Shown here: piece by piece, positions 11,421-22,331 of the stretch
How the letters are laid out: every line of letters begins with the position of its first letter
Numbering within the stretch: the stretch's first letter is position 1
Assembly (NCBI GenBank): GCA_037176885.1
Contig: JAWWNJ010000076.1
Location: forward strand, 806,001 to 870,000
Source of the DNA: Favolaschia claudopus
Taxonomy: Eukaryota; Basidiomycota; Agaricomycetes; Agaricales; Mycenaceae
Direction: 5' to 3'
Length of the DNA: 64,000 nucleotides
Position numbers and translations under genes: made by a program
Notes under the pieces: generated by a model
What the model was told of the DNA's origin: nothing
Databases searched by the model: none
Seen by the model: the letters and a program-made list of their open reading frames with translations, nothing else

Positions 11421-13434
11421 CTCTCTGATGGTTTTGTTCACCAAGCCGCTGGCTGATCCGCTCAATCTGTTCTGTTTCAAGAGAACTTCGTCGGTGGCAA
11501 GGTTCAATCCTTCCAACTCCGTTGTCCAGCTCAGCGATATTGTGCTCCAATCTTCAATATTCTCTCCAAGCATCTAGCCGTTTGTTAAGAGGTGTTAAGA
11601 GGCTTCTGAGGCCGTATATCTTCGTACGAAGAGCTCGTTATGATCGAGGAACGGCTTGTTAACATTTCCTGACCACCCAACTGACTTCAAGTTGTGTCGA
11701 GGGCCCGAAGGGAGTTCGGCTTGCTTTGACTTGACCAGGATTTTTCTCTGCTTGTGCCCCGAGCCATTTGTTCTCGGTCATAAGACTGGGATAGTTTACG
11801 AATTGATCATGAATGGTACGTGCTCTATAGCCCAAACTAAGGTCAGTGAGCAGTTCAGAAACCGTGACGGATGGCTACATATGGTGTCAAGGTCCCACTC
11901 CTCGGCCAGGCAGGGTTGGTTGATATCGCTGACAGTCGTAGCAGCCGCTATACAATGGCAACTCGTCTCATCCAGACTTCGATCTGCTCAAATATCAGCA
12001 ATTCCGGGCTCGGAGTTGTCGTGCGCTGGTACAATCTGGTTTCAAGAACTCTTGATCTATCCAAACACCGGGATCTCGTGTTCTTACTGGCATCTGAGTA
12101 CTACTACGCTTTGTCCTGTAATGTCTACCACCTTCCCGGACTCTGAATTCTGACTCAACCTTCTCCGCCTCCAAGTGGAGTGAAGGTCGACTGGTCCATT
12201 AAGTAAGTCAAAGCTTGCTGTCGACACTACATTCACCCCGAATGAGACACGAATCTCTCTGTTTAATCTCGACGATATTACCTGAATACCTCCCACTCTT
12301 CCCTCTCCACATTTCATCCGTTTGGCTTTACCGGTGTGGCCGGCGCGTTGAACCGTGGGAATCGCTGGTGATCGCGCCAATTCTGTTTTCGACAATTCGT
12401 TGCCCCTCGAGGTTGGTGTCAGTTCTGATCACCAAGCAAGTGAGACAAGAGCAATGGACTGAATCTACCTGGTAAGTACAAGACCAGGATGAGATTATTG
12501 GGTTCCAGTATTTGAACAGTTGAAGAGGTTTTCAAGAGCAGACTGTACAAGCCCGTAAAAATCCCGAACTCGGAATTAGGGCTGAGGACGATAAGCTAAT
12601 TCTCAGTGGACAAGTCACATACCGGGTTGAATCGAGGGCGTTTGAAAAGGCTGAATGATTCGATTCAACCCCAAAATAAGAAGTGAGTCCCTTGAAGTCG
12701 TAAGAACGGAAAAATTGGCCGGCCTGAACTCCACCTAGGTCCGGGGATCGGATTTTAAGCTTCAAGCTTCGATCCTTGAATAAACCTGGTTGGCTATCAG
12801 AGCCTGGTTTGTGTTTTTCTCAGTCAGAATCCTACCTGAAGGCTGTAGACTCAAACATCGTAGTTGTGAGTTCTCGAATCAGAGTTCTTATCACCTTGAA
12901 GCAAATGAGCGAAGCCGATTTCAAAAACTCAGGATAGAGATATACCCAGTTGAGCATAAATAGAGATAGAGGTTATTCGGATATTTCAATTAATCGAGTG
13001 GATTTTGTTTTGCAAGGCTCCGAAGCCGGGGTCACAGTGGTTGAGTTTGCTCACAGGTTCAAATCCTCCCGAACCGGCCTGAGCTTGGAGCTTATGGCTG
13101 ATATTCGAGGTGATGGTCAGATTCCAGGTAGTAAACCTTTCGAAGACGTTATGGGAGTCTGGCTGGCTGCGTAAGACCCAATATCACCCGTACGGAGCTC
13201 ATCGGCAATGCTCAAATGACTTACTGGTTTGAATCCAGCGCCATCGGAGACGCCGAGGGAACTTCGTTCGAAGCCAAGGTGAGTTGTTAGCCGCTCCCAC
13301 TAGGTCTGAATCGGCTTCGATTCCTGGTCTGATTTGAATTCAAAAATTTGTTCATCAGAGGCTGATTCAGAGTGAACCAAGCCCAACGGTTCAAGGCAGG
13401 AGGGTCGGAATCACACATGAATGCAATTGCGGGA

Positions 13435-13640
13435 GTTTTGAGCGAAGTCGAAATTTTGCATATGTTGCGGCACTCCAACGGCACTCAGCTTTGCGCAAGT
13501 TTACGTTGCGGGAAAAATGCGGCGTTCAACTTTATCTTGCGGGATCCGTGGATTTTGCCGCAAGATTAACAAAAGTGATTATCACTGTCAGATCTTGCGG
13601 CAATTCCGGCAAAAGCTCTATTTATATTGCGGAACAGTCG
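13435..13640 (-). repeat. Right subterminal repeat array
   Basis: In reverse complement this aligns along its length with 11210-11400, sharing the segments GATAATCAC, TCCCGCAAGATAAAGTTG and GAGTGCCG and the same order of GCCGCAA motifs, at perhaps 65-75 percent identity by eye. Confidence 0.7.
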
Positions 13641-13657
13641 ACAAACGGCATATATTC

Positions 13658-13667
13658 CCACTATCTG
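13658..13667 (+). repeat. 5' asymmetric TIR of Helitron
   Basis: The sequence is CCCACTATCT. It also starts a local hairpin with AGTGGG at 13674-13679. Confidence 0.65.
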
Positions 13668-14100
13668 AAAGAAGTGGGTCTTATGGTGCCCTCCGAATGT
13701 CTTGGCGGTGGCTGAGTCCCCATCATCCCACGCATCCTCCGAATCTACGGCATGGCGCCATATACATTGTTCTCCCTTGCTTTGCTTCAGCCGGTCAGCT
13801 CCGTGCAATCCCGTTTGATTGCCAGAAGAAATGACTCACTTTCGGAGCCGACTTGCTTGACATGTCTCCAGTGTCTGCAAACCGAAGTTTGAAAATGGAG
13901 GTCATGGATCTCGAGCTTGTAGAGTCCGGACCAGAACCGACTAGACCCTCTCGAATGAGGTTTAGCTCGGACAGCTTGTCTAGCATTCATGCAATATTCA
14001 TGAGTCGAATGCTGTCGAATGCGACTTGGCCTGAATTAATTTCCCACACTACGTCACATTGCGTCACTCGGCTTTCTCCGCCCAAATACCTGGCGGGGAT

Positions 14101-14107
14101 TATAAAA
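14101..14107 (+). promoter_or_regulatory. TATA box of the Helitron gene
   Basis: TATAAAA lies 49 bases before the chosen ATG at 14156, a normal spacing for a fungal TATA promoter. Confidence 0.6.
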
Positions 14108-14155
14108 GACCCATTGTAAGATCCGACCGCCCTCTTGACTCTTGCTCAAACACCC

Positions 14156-17100
14156 ATGTCGCTTCTCGTTAACGGTGTACCCGCCTCCCGTGTCGCTCGG
14201 TTCCAAGGACCAACGACTCTGATCTCCGCCTCTTTTGTGCAGCTGCACTCGGCTCGGCTTTCGGCCAGCTCTATGTTTGCTTTGACCCTCAAAACTGTCG
14301 ACTACGGTTCCTTCACTGCAATCTCTACTTGCGAGATCCGCCAAGACCTGGATTTCGATGTCGTTCTTGCAACCAACTGGGCAGCATTTGTTCGTGAGCT
14401 CTTCCATGGCCCCGATAGCGTTGTACCTCCAGGCCAAGATCCGTGGGCGTTTTTGCCAGGCGGTGAGTACATCGTCATCTGACTAACTTCCTCTGTCTCA
14501 CCGGACCACAGTGATTCCCATAGGTCCGGCAGGAACCCAGTGTAAGTTTTCTGCTCTATGATGTTTGATGTTGCGCTGAATCAATCCCACAGCTGCTGTT
14601 TCGGGACTTCCGTCCTCGTCATCTGTTGTGAACAAACCTCTGTCTGAATCATCGTCTGAACCTTTGTCTGTCACCTGTACACCTGTAACTGTTCCCGGTC
14701 GCCTGAGGGCTCCGGTGAGACCCGTAACTGTACCCCGAAATTATGATCCTATGTTTTCTGTGTCTGCCTCGTCGTCTCACCAGCTGCCTGCTTCCGCTTT
14801 AACTACGGTACCTCGCCTTTCGGATGGACGTGATCGTCTGAGTAGCTTATTTCTGTCTTCGGATAACAGTTGTAATATCTTTACGCAAGTTAACAAAGAT
14901 TGGTTTACACAACTGCTGAATGGTCATGGAATTCCAACTGTTGATTTACGATCGTTACACGAATATCGTCAAAGCTTTCTTTCTCACATCTTCTCTGGAG
15001 GCTGTTCATTGCTGTCTGGTGTTTCCACCGTACTCTCTGGGTGTAATTCGCTGTCGCAAGGCTTTGCCGATTGTACGGATCTTGCCCATTATGCCCTCAG
15101 TGTGCTTATCTCTGCCCCCGAAATTTCCCACTACGCATCGTTAACAATTGCTTCTGTTCTTGGTGCTGACGTACGGGATGATACCGATGTCGAATCTGCG
15201 ACTGTAGCTGCTAACCACGGTTTAATCAACAAACGCGCAAGTCTGATTTCGGAGTATTCAGAGACCCATCCGTGTAAGCACGCTTTGGACAGTTTGGATT
15301 CGCTGCCTCTTCCATCTTTGATAGCGCTGGCTACATTACACGGAATTCCATGTCAAAATTGTTCGCGCGATAAGTTGTTCAATGTAATAACCACTCATCT
15401 CGTTTCCGGTGCCTGTGGGTCGCAGAAGAGCAACTCGACGTCAATTGGATGCCAGTCTGTTGTCCGCCAAATGTTCAGAGCTTCGGTGTCTGAATCTATG
15501 ACCCAGGAAGATTTCCAACAAATGTTACAAATCCGGCTGCTTACCCAGTTACAGCCCCGTCTGTCCAAGTCTGTGGCCCGTCGGATACTGAGTATGCATA
15601 ATGTCGAATATTCTGTTCACGACGGCCCGGCTAAGTTGCGATCCCTGGTAGGAAAATATATCAAAAGTTTAGATGGTAAACGACCTTGTTACGAGTCAAA
15701 GCAAACTAAACGTGATGCCGAAACTGAATCCCGTGTGCGACAGAGTGAAAAACTGAAGGCAGAGTGGCCGCAGCTCATTTCATCTGGTCTGAAAGAGAAA
15801 TTCAAGAAACAGTTCAATGCGTTGATTTCAAAGGATGCCTTATCTACGTTTACCTGTGGAAGTTGTGTTGAGCGCCATAACATGAAGCAAAGAACCACCA
15901 TTTCTTTCGAAGAATTTGACCTGAGTCTGCTCAAATCCCCAGATGAACCCTCGGACGGTAATTTGGCGTCAGAAGGCGAAAATCCCGATCTTGAACCCGA
16001 GAAAGTACAAATGCCGTGGCTTGATCCAGATATGATACCGCCGCCCATGCCTGTTGATTCTGGTCAGTACGCTTCGCTTTTGATCGATCCACAGTGCATT
16101 GAGAATGATCTTGACACCATGGAACCTGTACTGGTCGTCTGTAAAGCTTGTAAATCTGCGCTACAATCAGGCAAAGTCCCTCGTCTTTCCATGGCCAATT
16201 ACAATTATCTTGGACCGATTCCGTCTGAGTTGAGAGATTTATCTGTTGTAGAAGAAGCCATGATCGCCCGCTGTCGAGCCAAGTGTTGGATTATCCAGCT
16301 GCGAGAAGAGGATGATGCCGGTCTGCCAAATGTTCAACGGGGAATGAAAGGACATGTAATCGTATACCCGCAGCAGCCGTCTGCCATTGCAAATACGCTA
16401 CCGCCTTCTATCGAGGAAATTACGACACCTATTTGCGTTATTTTTGTCGGTTCAAATCCGCCGTCTGACGAATGGATTAGAACTAAGGCCAAACCGTTGA
16501 TTGTCCGCAAAGAGAAAGTTTTGAACGCGCTGAATTGGTTGACCGCTCATAATCATCTGTACAAGGACGTAAAGATCGATAAGTCTGTGTTTGACGCGCA
16601 CGGCGAAACAGTTGATATTCCGTTCCACATTGAGCATGTCATTCCCTCCGCTGGTATTGGAGCCACAACATCGTCGTATGCTGAGAAGACCTCGAACAAG
16701 TCAAAAGAGTCCGATGTTGGACCTGGTACTTCCGAGGCTTCGAGTTCTGTCAAAGAAATGATAAGGAATGCAGTTTCCAGTGTCTCTTACCGTTCCGATA
16801 TCCCATTTGAAAGTGTTGTTGTCACTGATGTCAAAGGTCATGAATCGTCGCGCGTCTTAAGGAAGGCTGCCAGCCGTCATCTGAGAAAACCTGATGGAAA
16901 TTATCTTGAGCTGCGCCATGATCCATTGCCTGTAAATGAGTTCAATAATCCGGACTTATTTCCTTTGATATACCCCACCTTGTTTCCGTACGGTATTGGT
17001 GGAATGGAGGATAACAGACGGAAAACTGGTCTAGCTTTCAAAACTCACCTGAAACATTTGTTCAATCTGTCTGATCGACGCTTTCAAACTCATTATTCTT

Positions 17101-20100
17101 TCCTATTCACTGCTTTCAATATGCTACAGCGTAGGACAGTTTTGTTGAATACCAGTTTCAAAGTCCGGAGAGATAATTTCGATCATATTGCGGCCGAATT
17201 CGCTACGGTGTCTGCAAGCGCGATTCATACAGTTTCCGAAAGGGTCAGTAGAGGTGATTTTCGAATGTCTGATGATGCGGAAGAGAACCGTGTACTGGCC
17301 CTGATGAAACAAGTCAATTTGATCAGCGCTCATGTTCAAGGGTCACCGCAATCCAAACTAGTTATGCGCAACGAAATCCGAGCCTTGATGATGGATAAGG
17401 GCCTACCAAGTTTCTACATTACCATTAATCCGGCTGATGTGTACAATCCCCTCGTTCGTTTTCTGGCTGGCGATGAGATTGATATTGATAATCTGACTGC
17501 CGACGACCTTTCAAATGTCTGGAAAGACCAGTCTGTCTTGGTTGCACAAAATCCTGCCGTCGCTGCTGAATTTTTCAACGTCTTCATCAAAGCATTCATT
17601 GCCGCAATTCTGGGGTATGACAAAAAACAGAAGGATACTGAAGGCGGAATTCTGGGTGTCGTAAATGCTTACTATGGAACTGTTGAGGCGCAAGGCCGTG
17701 GTTCGTTGCATTGTCATATGGTTGTATGGATTGAAGGGGGTCTGAATCCGAATGAAATCAAGTCCAAAGTGCTCGAAAACGGCGGCAATCTAGAATTTCA
17801 GAGACGTCTCATGGAATTTTTGGAAGATACAATTTCTAATGCCGTACCTGATCCTCGTCCTGAGTCCAAGTTTCCCCTTAGTGATTTTCATCCGTGCAGT
17901 ACGCGTGGCCCCGTTTCGGCATCTGATCCAGAAGAATTGGAACTGTTTCGAAAAAAAGACCTGCATAATCTCGTGGAAACATGCCAGCGACATGAGCATA
18001 CTCCTACCTGTTACAAGTACTGGAAAGGTCCTGGATATATCAAGGAGTGTCGGTTTGATCTTGATGCGAGCAATGCAAAGCCTTTGAGTGTTTTTGATCC
18101 TGAGACCGGAGAATTCGAGCTGCGTTGCCTGGATGGATTAGTCAACAACTTCAATCTGACAATGCTGGAGGCTATACGGTGTAACATGGATATAAAGTTT
18201 ATCTCGTCCGGTCCTGCCGCCAAAGCAGTCATGTTTTACATTACCGATTATATTACCAAGTCCCAGCTCCAAGCCCACGTTGCATATGCTGCACTAGAAT
18301 TAGCTGTTACCCGACTCGGCGAGTATGACCCTGAGAAAGATGATTTTGAAGCGCGAGCTCGACGTCTGCTTCAAAAGTGCGCAAATTCTATGATTGCTCA
18401 ACAGGAACTTAGTGGTCAGCAAGTTGTTTCATACCTTATGGACTTTGAAGACCATTTTACGAGCCACGAGTTCGCAAATTTGTATTGGCCAAGTCTGGAA
18501 CGGTTTATTGAAAAAGAGCACCCGAGTCCCGAGTGTTATCCCCGTGCACGGAGCCTACAATCAGATTTAGAGTCGGATTCTCCAACAGATGAGAACAATG
18601 ACATAGCTGGTGAAGCAGATGGTGTCTCGAATAACGATATGATTGATACTTTTGCGGAGCCAGTGGACGTGGATGAGATTCGGTTAGATATGAACTCAGC
18701 TGGAAGATTTGTTGCGACAGCGAACCAGGGAGCGGATTATTGTCATCGCGGCTCCGAATTAGACTCTGTATGTGTTTGGGACTTTGTTAGTCGGGTTGAA
18801 AAGGTTAAGAAAAAGAACGCCCACCGCAGTCATAGAATGGTGTCTGACCATGCAGTCTCGTCCAATGAAGACGAACCCGAAAACACGACTCCTGTTCCTC
18901 GAGCCTGTTGGAACAAAGACGTTGATGGTGATATCTTGGCTTGGAGTGGTAGATCACGGCCTACCGTAAGTCTGAACCTGGAGCATCTCGAGTCCGAAAC
19001 CCATATTCTTCGCGTATCTGCTCCGAATATGCGAAAGGTTCCCGTACTGATTGGGCCTGCTTTGCCTCGTCGAGACCGTACTGACTTGAAAGATAAGCAC
19101 GCAAGATTGATGTTGATACTGTTCAAACCATGGCGACATGTGTCTGACTTAATAAATGAGAATCAAACCTGGATCGAGGCGTATGATCAGTTCTTTCAAC
19201 AGTGTTCGGATGATGTGAAGAAGGTCATCAATAATGGACAGTTGCTGCATGAATGTAAAGACAGTCGCGATGAGCATTATAAAAATCGGCACAACCGAAA
19301 AGACCGTTCCCATGTATCTGCTGAAATGGTGTCTGCCACCGATAGAGAAATGTACGGTGAAATGGATGAAGCGCAGGTTCTTGATCATCTGGAGTCAATT
19401 GGTTTATGTCAATCTAAACGATCGCAACATACCGCTGATAATGTCTTGCTTGCTAAATTGTGTGCAGAAAATAGCGGCATGTTTGGCCCCGAGAATCCGA
19501 TGGAAGTTGAGCCCGTTATCCGCGATCGTTCTTGCCACGAGATTATCTGTGAAAGTAATCGGTATTTGGAACATACTTGGGAGAAAGTTTACTCTGACCG
19601 GAAAGATACATGGAAGAATGTTGCTCGAAACACTGCCTTGAGCTCTGAACGGCAACAGGGGCCTGTGCCGAATGCTGCTGATTCACATAATTTGCTTCAA
19701 AGTGGACGTGCTTTCCGTGACACTCTTCCACAACAATTTTCGTCTGCGTCTGTCAGAAATTCACCGAACAAGAAAAAAGAGTCAGTACCTGAAGCGGAGT
19801 TTTTGATGCAAGAGATAATCGAAAAGTACACTCTGAATGTCGAACAAGTCAGAGCCTTCAAAATTGTAGCTGAACATAGCACAAAGTCTGATGTGGACCC
19901 ACTTAGAATGTTTATCGGTGGCCCAGGTGGTACGGGAAAGTCTCGGATAATCGATGCCCTGAAGGACTTCTTCGAAAGAAGAGACCAGACCCGGAGATTT
20001 CGTCTGTCTTCGTACACGGGAGTTGCGGCTCGGAATGTATCTGGAATTACGTTGCATGCAGCGCTGGGTATGCGTCAGAAAGGTGATCGCCAAAAAACAG

Positions 20101-21805
20101 GGAAAGCACTTCGTGATATCATGGAAATGTGGGACGGGGTCGATTATCTGTTTGTTGACGAGATTTCAATGGTTGGATGTGCCCTGTTACATGATGTTAG
20201 CTCGGCTCTGAGCGCTGCAAAAGGAAGTACACTTGCCTTCGGTGGTATCAGCGTTGTTTTTGCTGGTGATTTTCATCAACTGCCGCCAGTTGGTCAGAAC
20301 GCGCTGTATGCTCATATCAATCCCGATACAAAGAAGAACAGAAAGAAGAACCAATCTGGAATCAGTACTTCGAGAGCTGGAACTGAGCAAGGTCAAAAAG
20401 CGATTTTTGGAAAGCTGCTATGGCTTTCGGTGAAGACTGTGGTTTTGTTAACAGAAATTGTACGTCAATCTGGACCCGAAAACAAGCGATTCTTGGAGTT
20501 ACTCGGACGTCTGCGACACGGGAGATGTACCGAAGCTGATTTTCAGCTTTTGAATAGCCGTTTGTTGGGAAATTTGGATATTGATTGGACTACGGAACCG
20601 TGGAAAGGGACGCCGATGATTGTTAACGAGAATCAGATGAAAGATGAATTGAATGTTGAAGCTACACGGGCATTTGCAAAGGCAACGGGTGAAGAAATGC
20701 ATTGGTATTATGCTAGTGACAAGATTGGACGTGCACTCGTCGAAGATTCCGCTCTCCAGCAACGGTTGATGACTCTGGATTCAGGCAAGACAAACCAGAG
20801 ATTGGGAAAGATACCGTTGGTTGTTGGTATGCCCATAATGATTGCACAGAACTTTGATGTACCTGGCGGCGTCGTCAATGGTTGCTCGGGGATCTTGAAA
20901 AGTGTCCGCTACAAACTCGACTCACAAGGAAATCGCCACGCACTTTCGTGCATCATCGCCGCACCGGACACGAGCCCCGGTATTATTCCAGGTCTCCCAG
21001 ATCACCACGTCGTAGCCCTGGAAGATACTGTGGAGTTCACGCTCGAACACCCCTACACACACAAATCTTGCACGGTGAAGCGCACCCAGCTTCCCGTCCA
21101 ACCCGGATTCGCGATGACCGCCTACAAGTCGCAGGGTAAAACTCTGCGCACGGCGGTGGTCAACCTAGCGGACGCCCGTGGCACCGAGAGTCCATATGTG
21201 ATGATATCTCGGGTCACATCCCTCGAGGGTCTTGCGATCCTCACACCATTCGACAAAGCCAAGATCTGCTGCCACTCTTCCGAAGATCTGCGGCGGGAGA
21301 CGAGAAGGCTGGAGCTGTTGGCCCTGAAGACAGTTGCTGCGTACGGTACTGAAGAGGAGAGGTCAGACGCGGTGAAGCAGCTCGAGAAGGAGGTTGGTGA
21401 GTTGGATGCGGAGCCAGATTCATCGGCACAAGAGGAAGACGAGAATTCAATTCGAGAGGACCCAGCAACCAGACTCCGGCGATTGCAGCGAGAGAACCAA
21501 CGGCTCGTAGAGCGTGCAGATCGTAGGAGAAGGCACGCAGTGCAAATGCCGTCACCGGAATCACGGCCCGATCAGAAGCGGCGTGGCAAAGTCGCTCTTG
21601 ATGCTCCCCGCCATCCTCCACCATCGCAGCTGCACAATGTCTTGTCTGGGAAACGGAGAGCTTTGAGCCAAGGAGTGTCGGGACAGGTGAGTTGTCAAAG
21701 TTCTCACCATTCGTCCCTATACTGACTTTGCGCACTCAGGATTCCGCCGGTCCTTCGCCCCGCAAACGTAGACGCGTGGATCTGGACTCGCAACCCTCAC
21801 GTTAA
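14156..21805 (+). CDS. Helitron replication initiator-helicase (RepHel)
   Basis: Model: 14156..14462, 14512..14541, 14593..21686, 21740..21805, 2498 aa with no frame break. Exons 1, 2 and 4 were added because their splice sites keep the frame: exon 1 starts 49 bases after a TATA box and exon 4 adds a basic PRKRRRVD tail that looks like a nuclear localisation signal. The middle holds the HUH nuclease: HCH metal motif at residues 1152-1154 (GRGSLHCHMVVWI) and paired tyrosines 1328 and 1332 (YITDYITK) that would nick and join DNA. The C-terminal part is a Pif1-type helicase: Walker A GGPGGTGKS at 1888-1896, then FVDEISM, FAGDFHQLPP, TAYKSQGKT and VMISRVTS. All catalytic motifs are present, so the element may be autonomous. 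The role is rolling-circle transposition of the element. Confidence 0.92.
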
Positions 21806-22252
21806 TCTGCGGTTCCCTCTCCTGCTTTTCCCCGCATCTGCTACTTCCATCCCGAACATTTGGGCTCCTGTACAAAGTCTTGTGAAGGCAATACTTCCTG
21901 TTGCTCAAAATACCAAGTCAAGCAGAGGTGAGCTGTTTCTAGCTCCGCATACACAGTAATAAAAACTCTAGCATTTCAGTGCGAAGATACTTCTTTCCTC
22001 GTTCTCCTCAATTTACACTTCCGGTTACAGCAGCCACAGTAGTTTTATCCCATCCCGCCGACTCCCGCCTCGTTTAAACACTTTGTTTGCGCACTTAGAA
22101 CTCATGAGATGTCAGGATATCTGGAAGTATTGCTCGTACACCACAGTAGAATTTTGTGTCTTTACTCAGTGTGAAGTTATGGAAGACGTTGATTACCGCC
22201 CGTCATTATTGCTCCAGAACTCAGGGACGAAGTGGTTCGTTCGTGTGGCGTG
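21806..22252 (+). other. Helitron 3' non-coding region
   Basis: No coding sequence is seen between the stop codon and the terminal structures. It presumably contains the 3' UTR. Confidence 0.6.
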
Positions 22253-22262
22253 AGATAGTGGG
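22253..22262 (-). repeat. 3' asymmetric TIR of Helitron
   Basis: AGATAGTGGG is the exact complement of the 5' terminal repeat. It sits about 28 bases inside the 3' end. Confidence 0.65.
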
Positions 22263-22267
22263 CTCTG

Positions 22268-22279
22268 CCGCGTAAGCGG
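22268..22279 (+). terminator. 3' hairpin of Helitron
   Basis: This is a perfect 4-bp stem CCGC/GCGG closing a GTAA loop, with outer GGC/GCC pairing possible across a bulge. It is about 11 bases from the inferred end. In Helitrons such hairpins mark the end of rolling-circle transfer. Confidence 0.6.
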
Positions 22280-22292
22280 GCCTACTACGGAT

Positions 22293-22329
22293 TATTGCAG
22301 CATTTATTAAATGTGCATCCGGACCGCCA
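22293..22329 (-). repeat. Right terminal inverted repeat
   Basis: This is the inverted partner of 11160-11196, followed by TA. The Helitron 3' end lies immediately to its left, so the insertion separated this tip from its subterminal repeats. Confidence 0.85.
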
Positions 22330-22331
22330 TA

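Larger units (their letters stand above)
13656..22290 (+). mobile_element. Helitron, Helentron/Helitron2-like, apparently intact
   Basis: The limits come from two independent lines: the gap in the interrupted TIR element, and the element's own termini. The 5' end carries CCCACTATCT (13658-13667). Its complement AGATAGTGGG is subterminal at the 3' end (22253-22262), followed 5 bases later by the hairpin CCGC-GTAA-GCGG and the end near 22290. A terminal 5' repeat with a subterminal 3' partner plus hairpin is the asymmetric TIR arrangement described for Helentron/Helitron2 elements, and no CTRR end typical of canonical Helitrons is found. Boundaries are uncertain by about 5 bp. It carries one large Rep/helicase gene. 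Confidence 0.75.
11160..22329. mobile_element. Non-autonomous TIR element split by a Helitron
   Basis: The tips are TGGCGGTCCGGATGCACATT at 11160 and its complement ending at 22329. They match over 37 bp with two differences and are flanked by TA on both sides (11158-11159, 22330-22331). Just inside the left tip, and again at 13435-13640 in inverted orientation, are diverged arrays of GCCGCAA(C/G)AT motifs that align with each other. The right subterminal array is therefore far from the right tip, and the gap between them is exactly the Helitron (about 13656-22290). Without the Helitron the element is about 2.5 kb. No transposase is recognised in 11420-13435, where only motifless short frames occur. 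The tip TGGCGGTC and the TA site match the foldback element at 938-1883. Confidence 0.75.

Noticed and set aside
11656..12153. 165-codon plus-strand frame inside the TIR element, considered as a transposase
   Set aside because: No DDE motif, no DNA-binding motif and no similarity to a transposase family that I know.
13000..13080. tRNA-like GGTTCAAATCC inside the TIR element
   Set aside because: The T-arm stem does not pair and no acceptor stem is present.
22282..22288. CTAC after the 3' hairpin taken as a canonical Helitron CTRR end
   Set aside because: It does not match CTRR, and the inverted terminal repeats fit the Helentron/Helitron2 type better.
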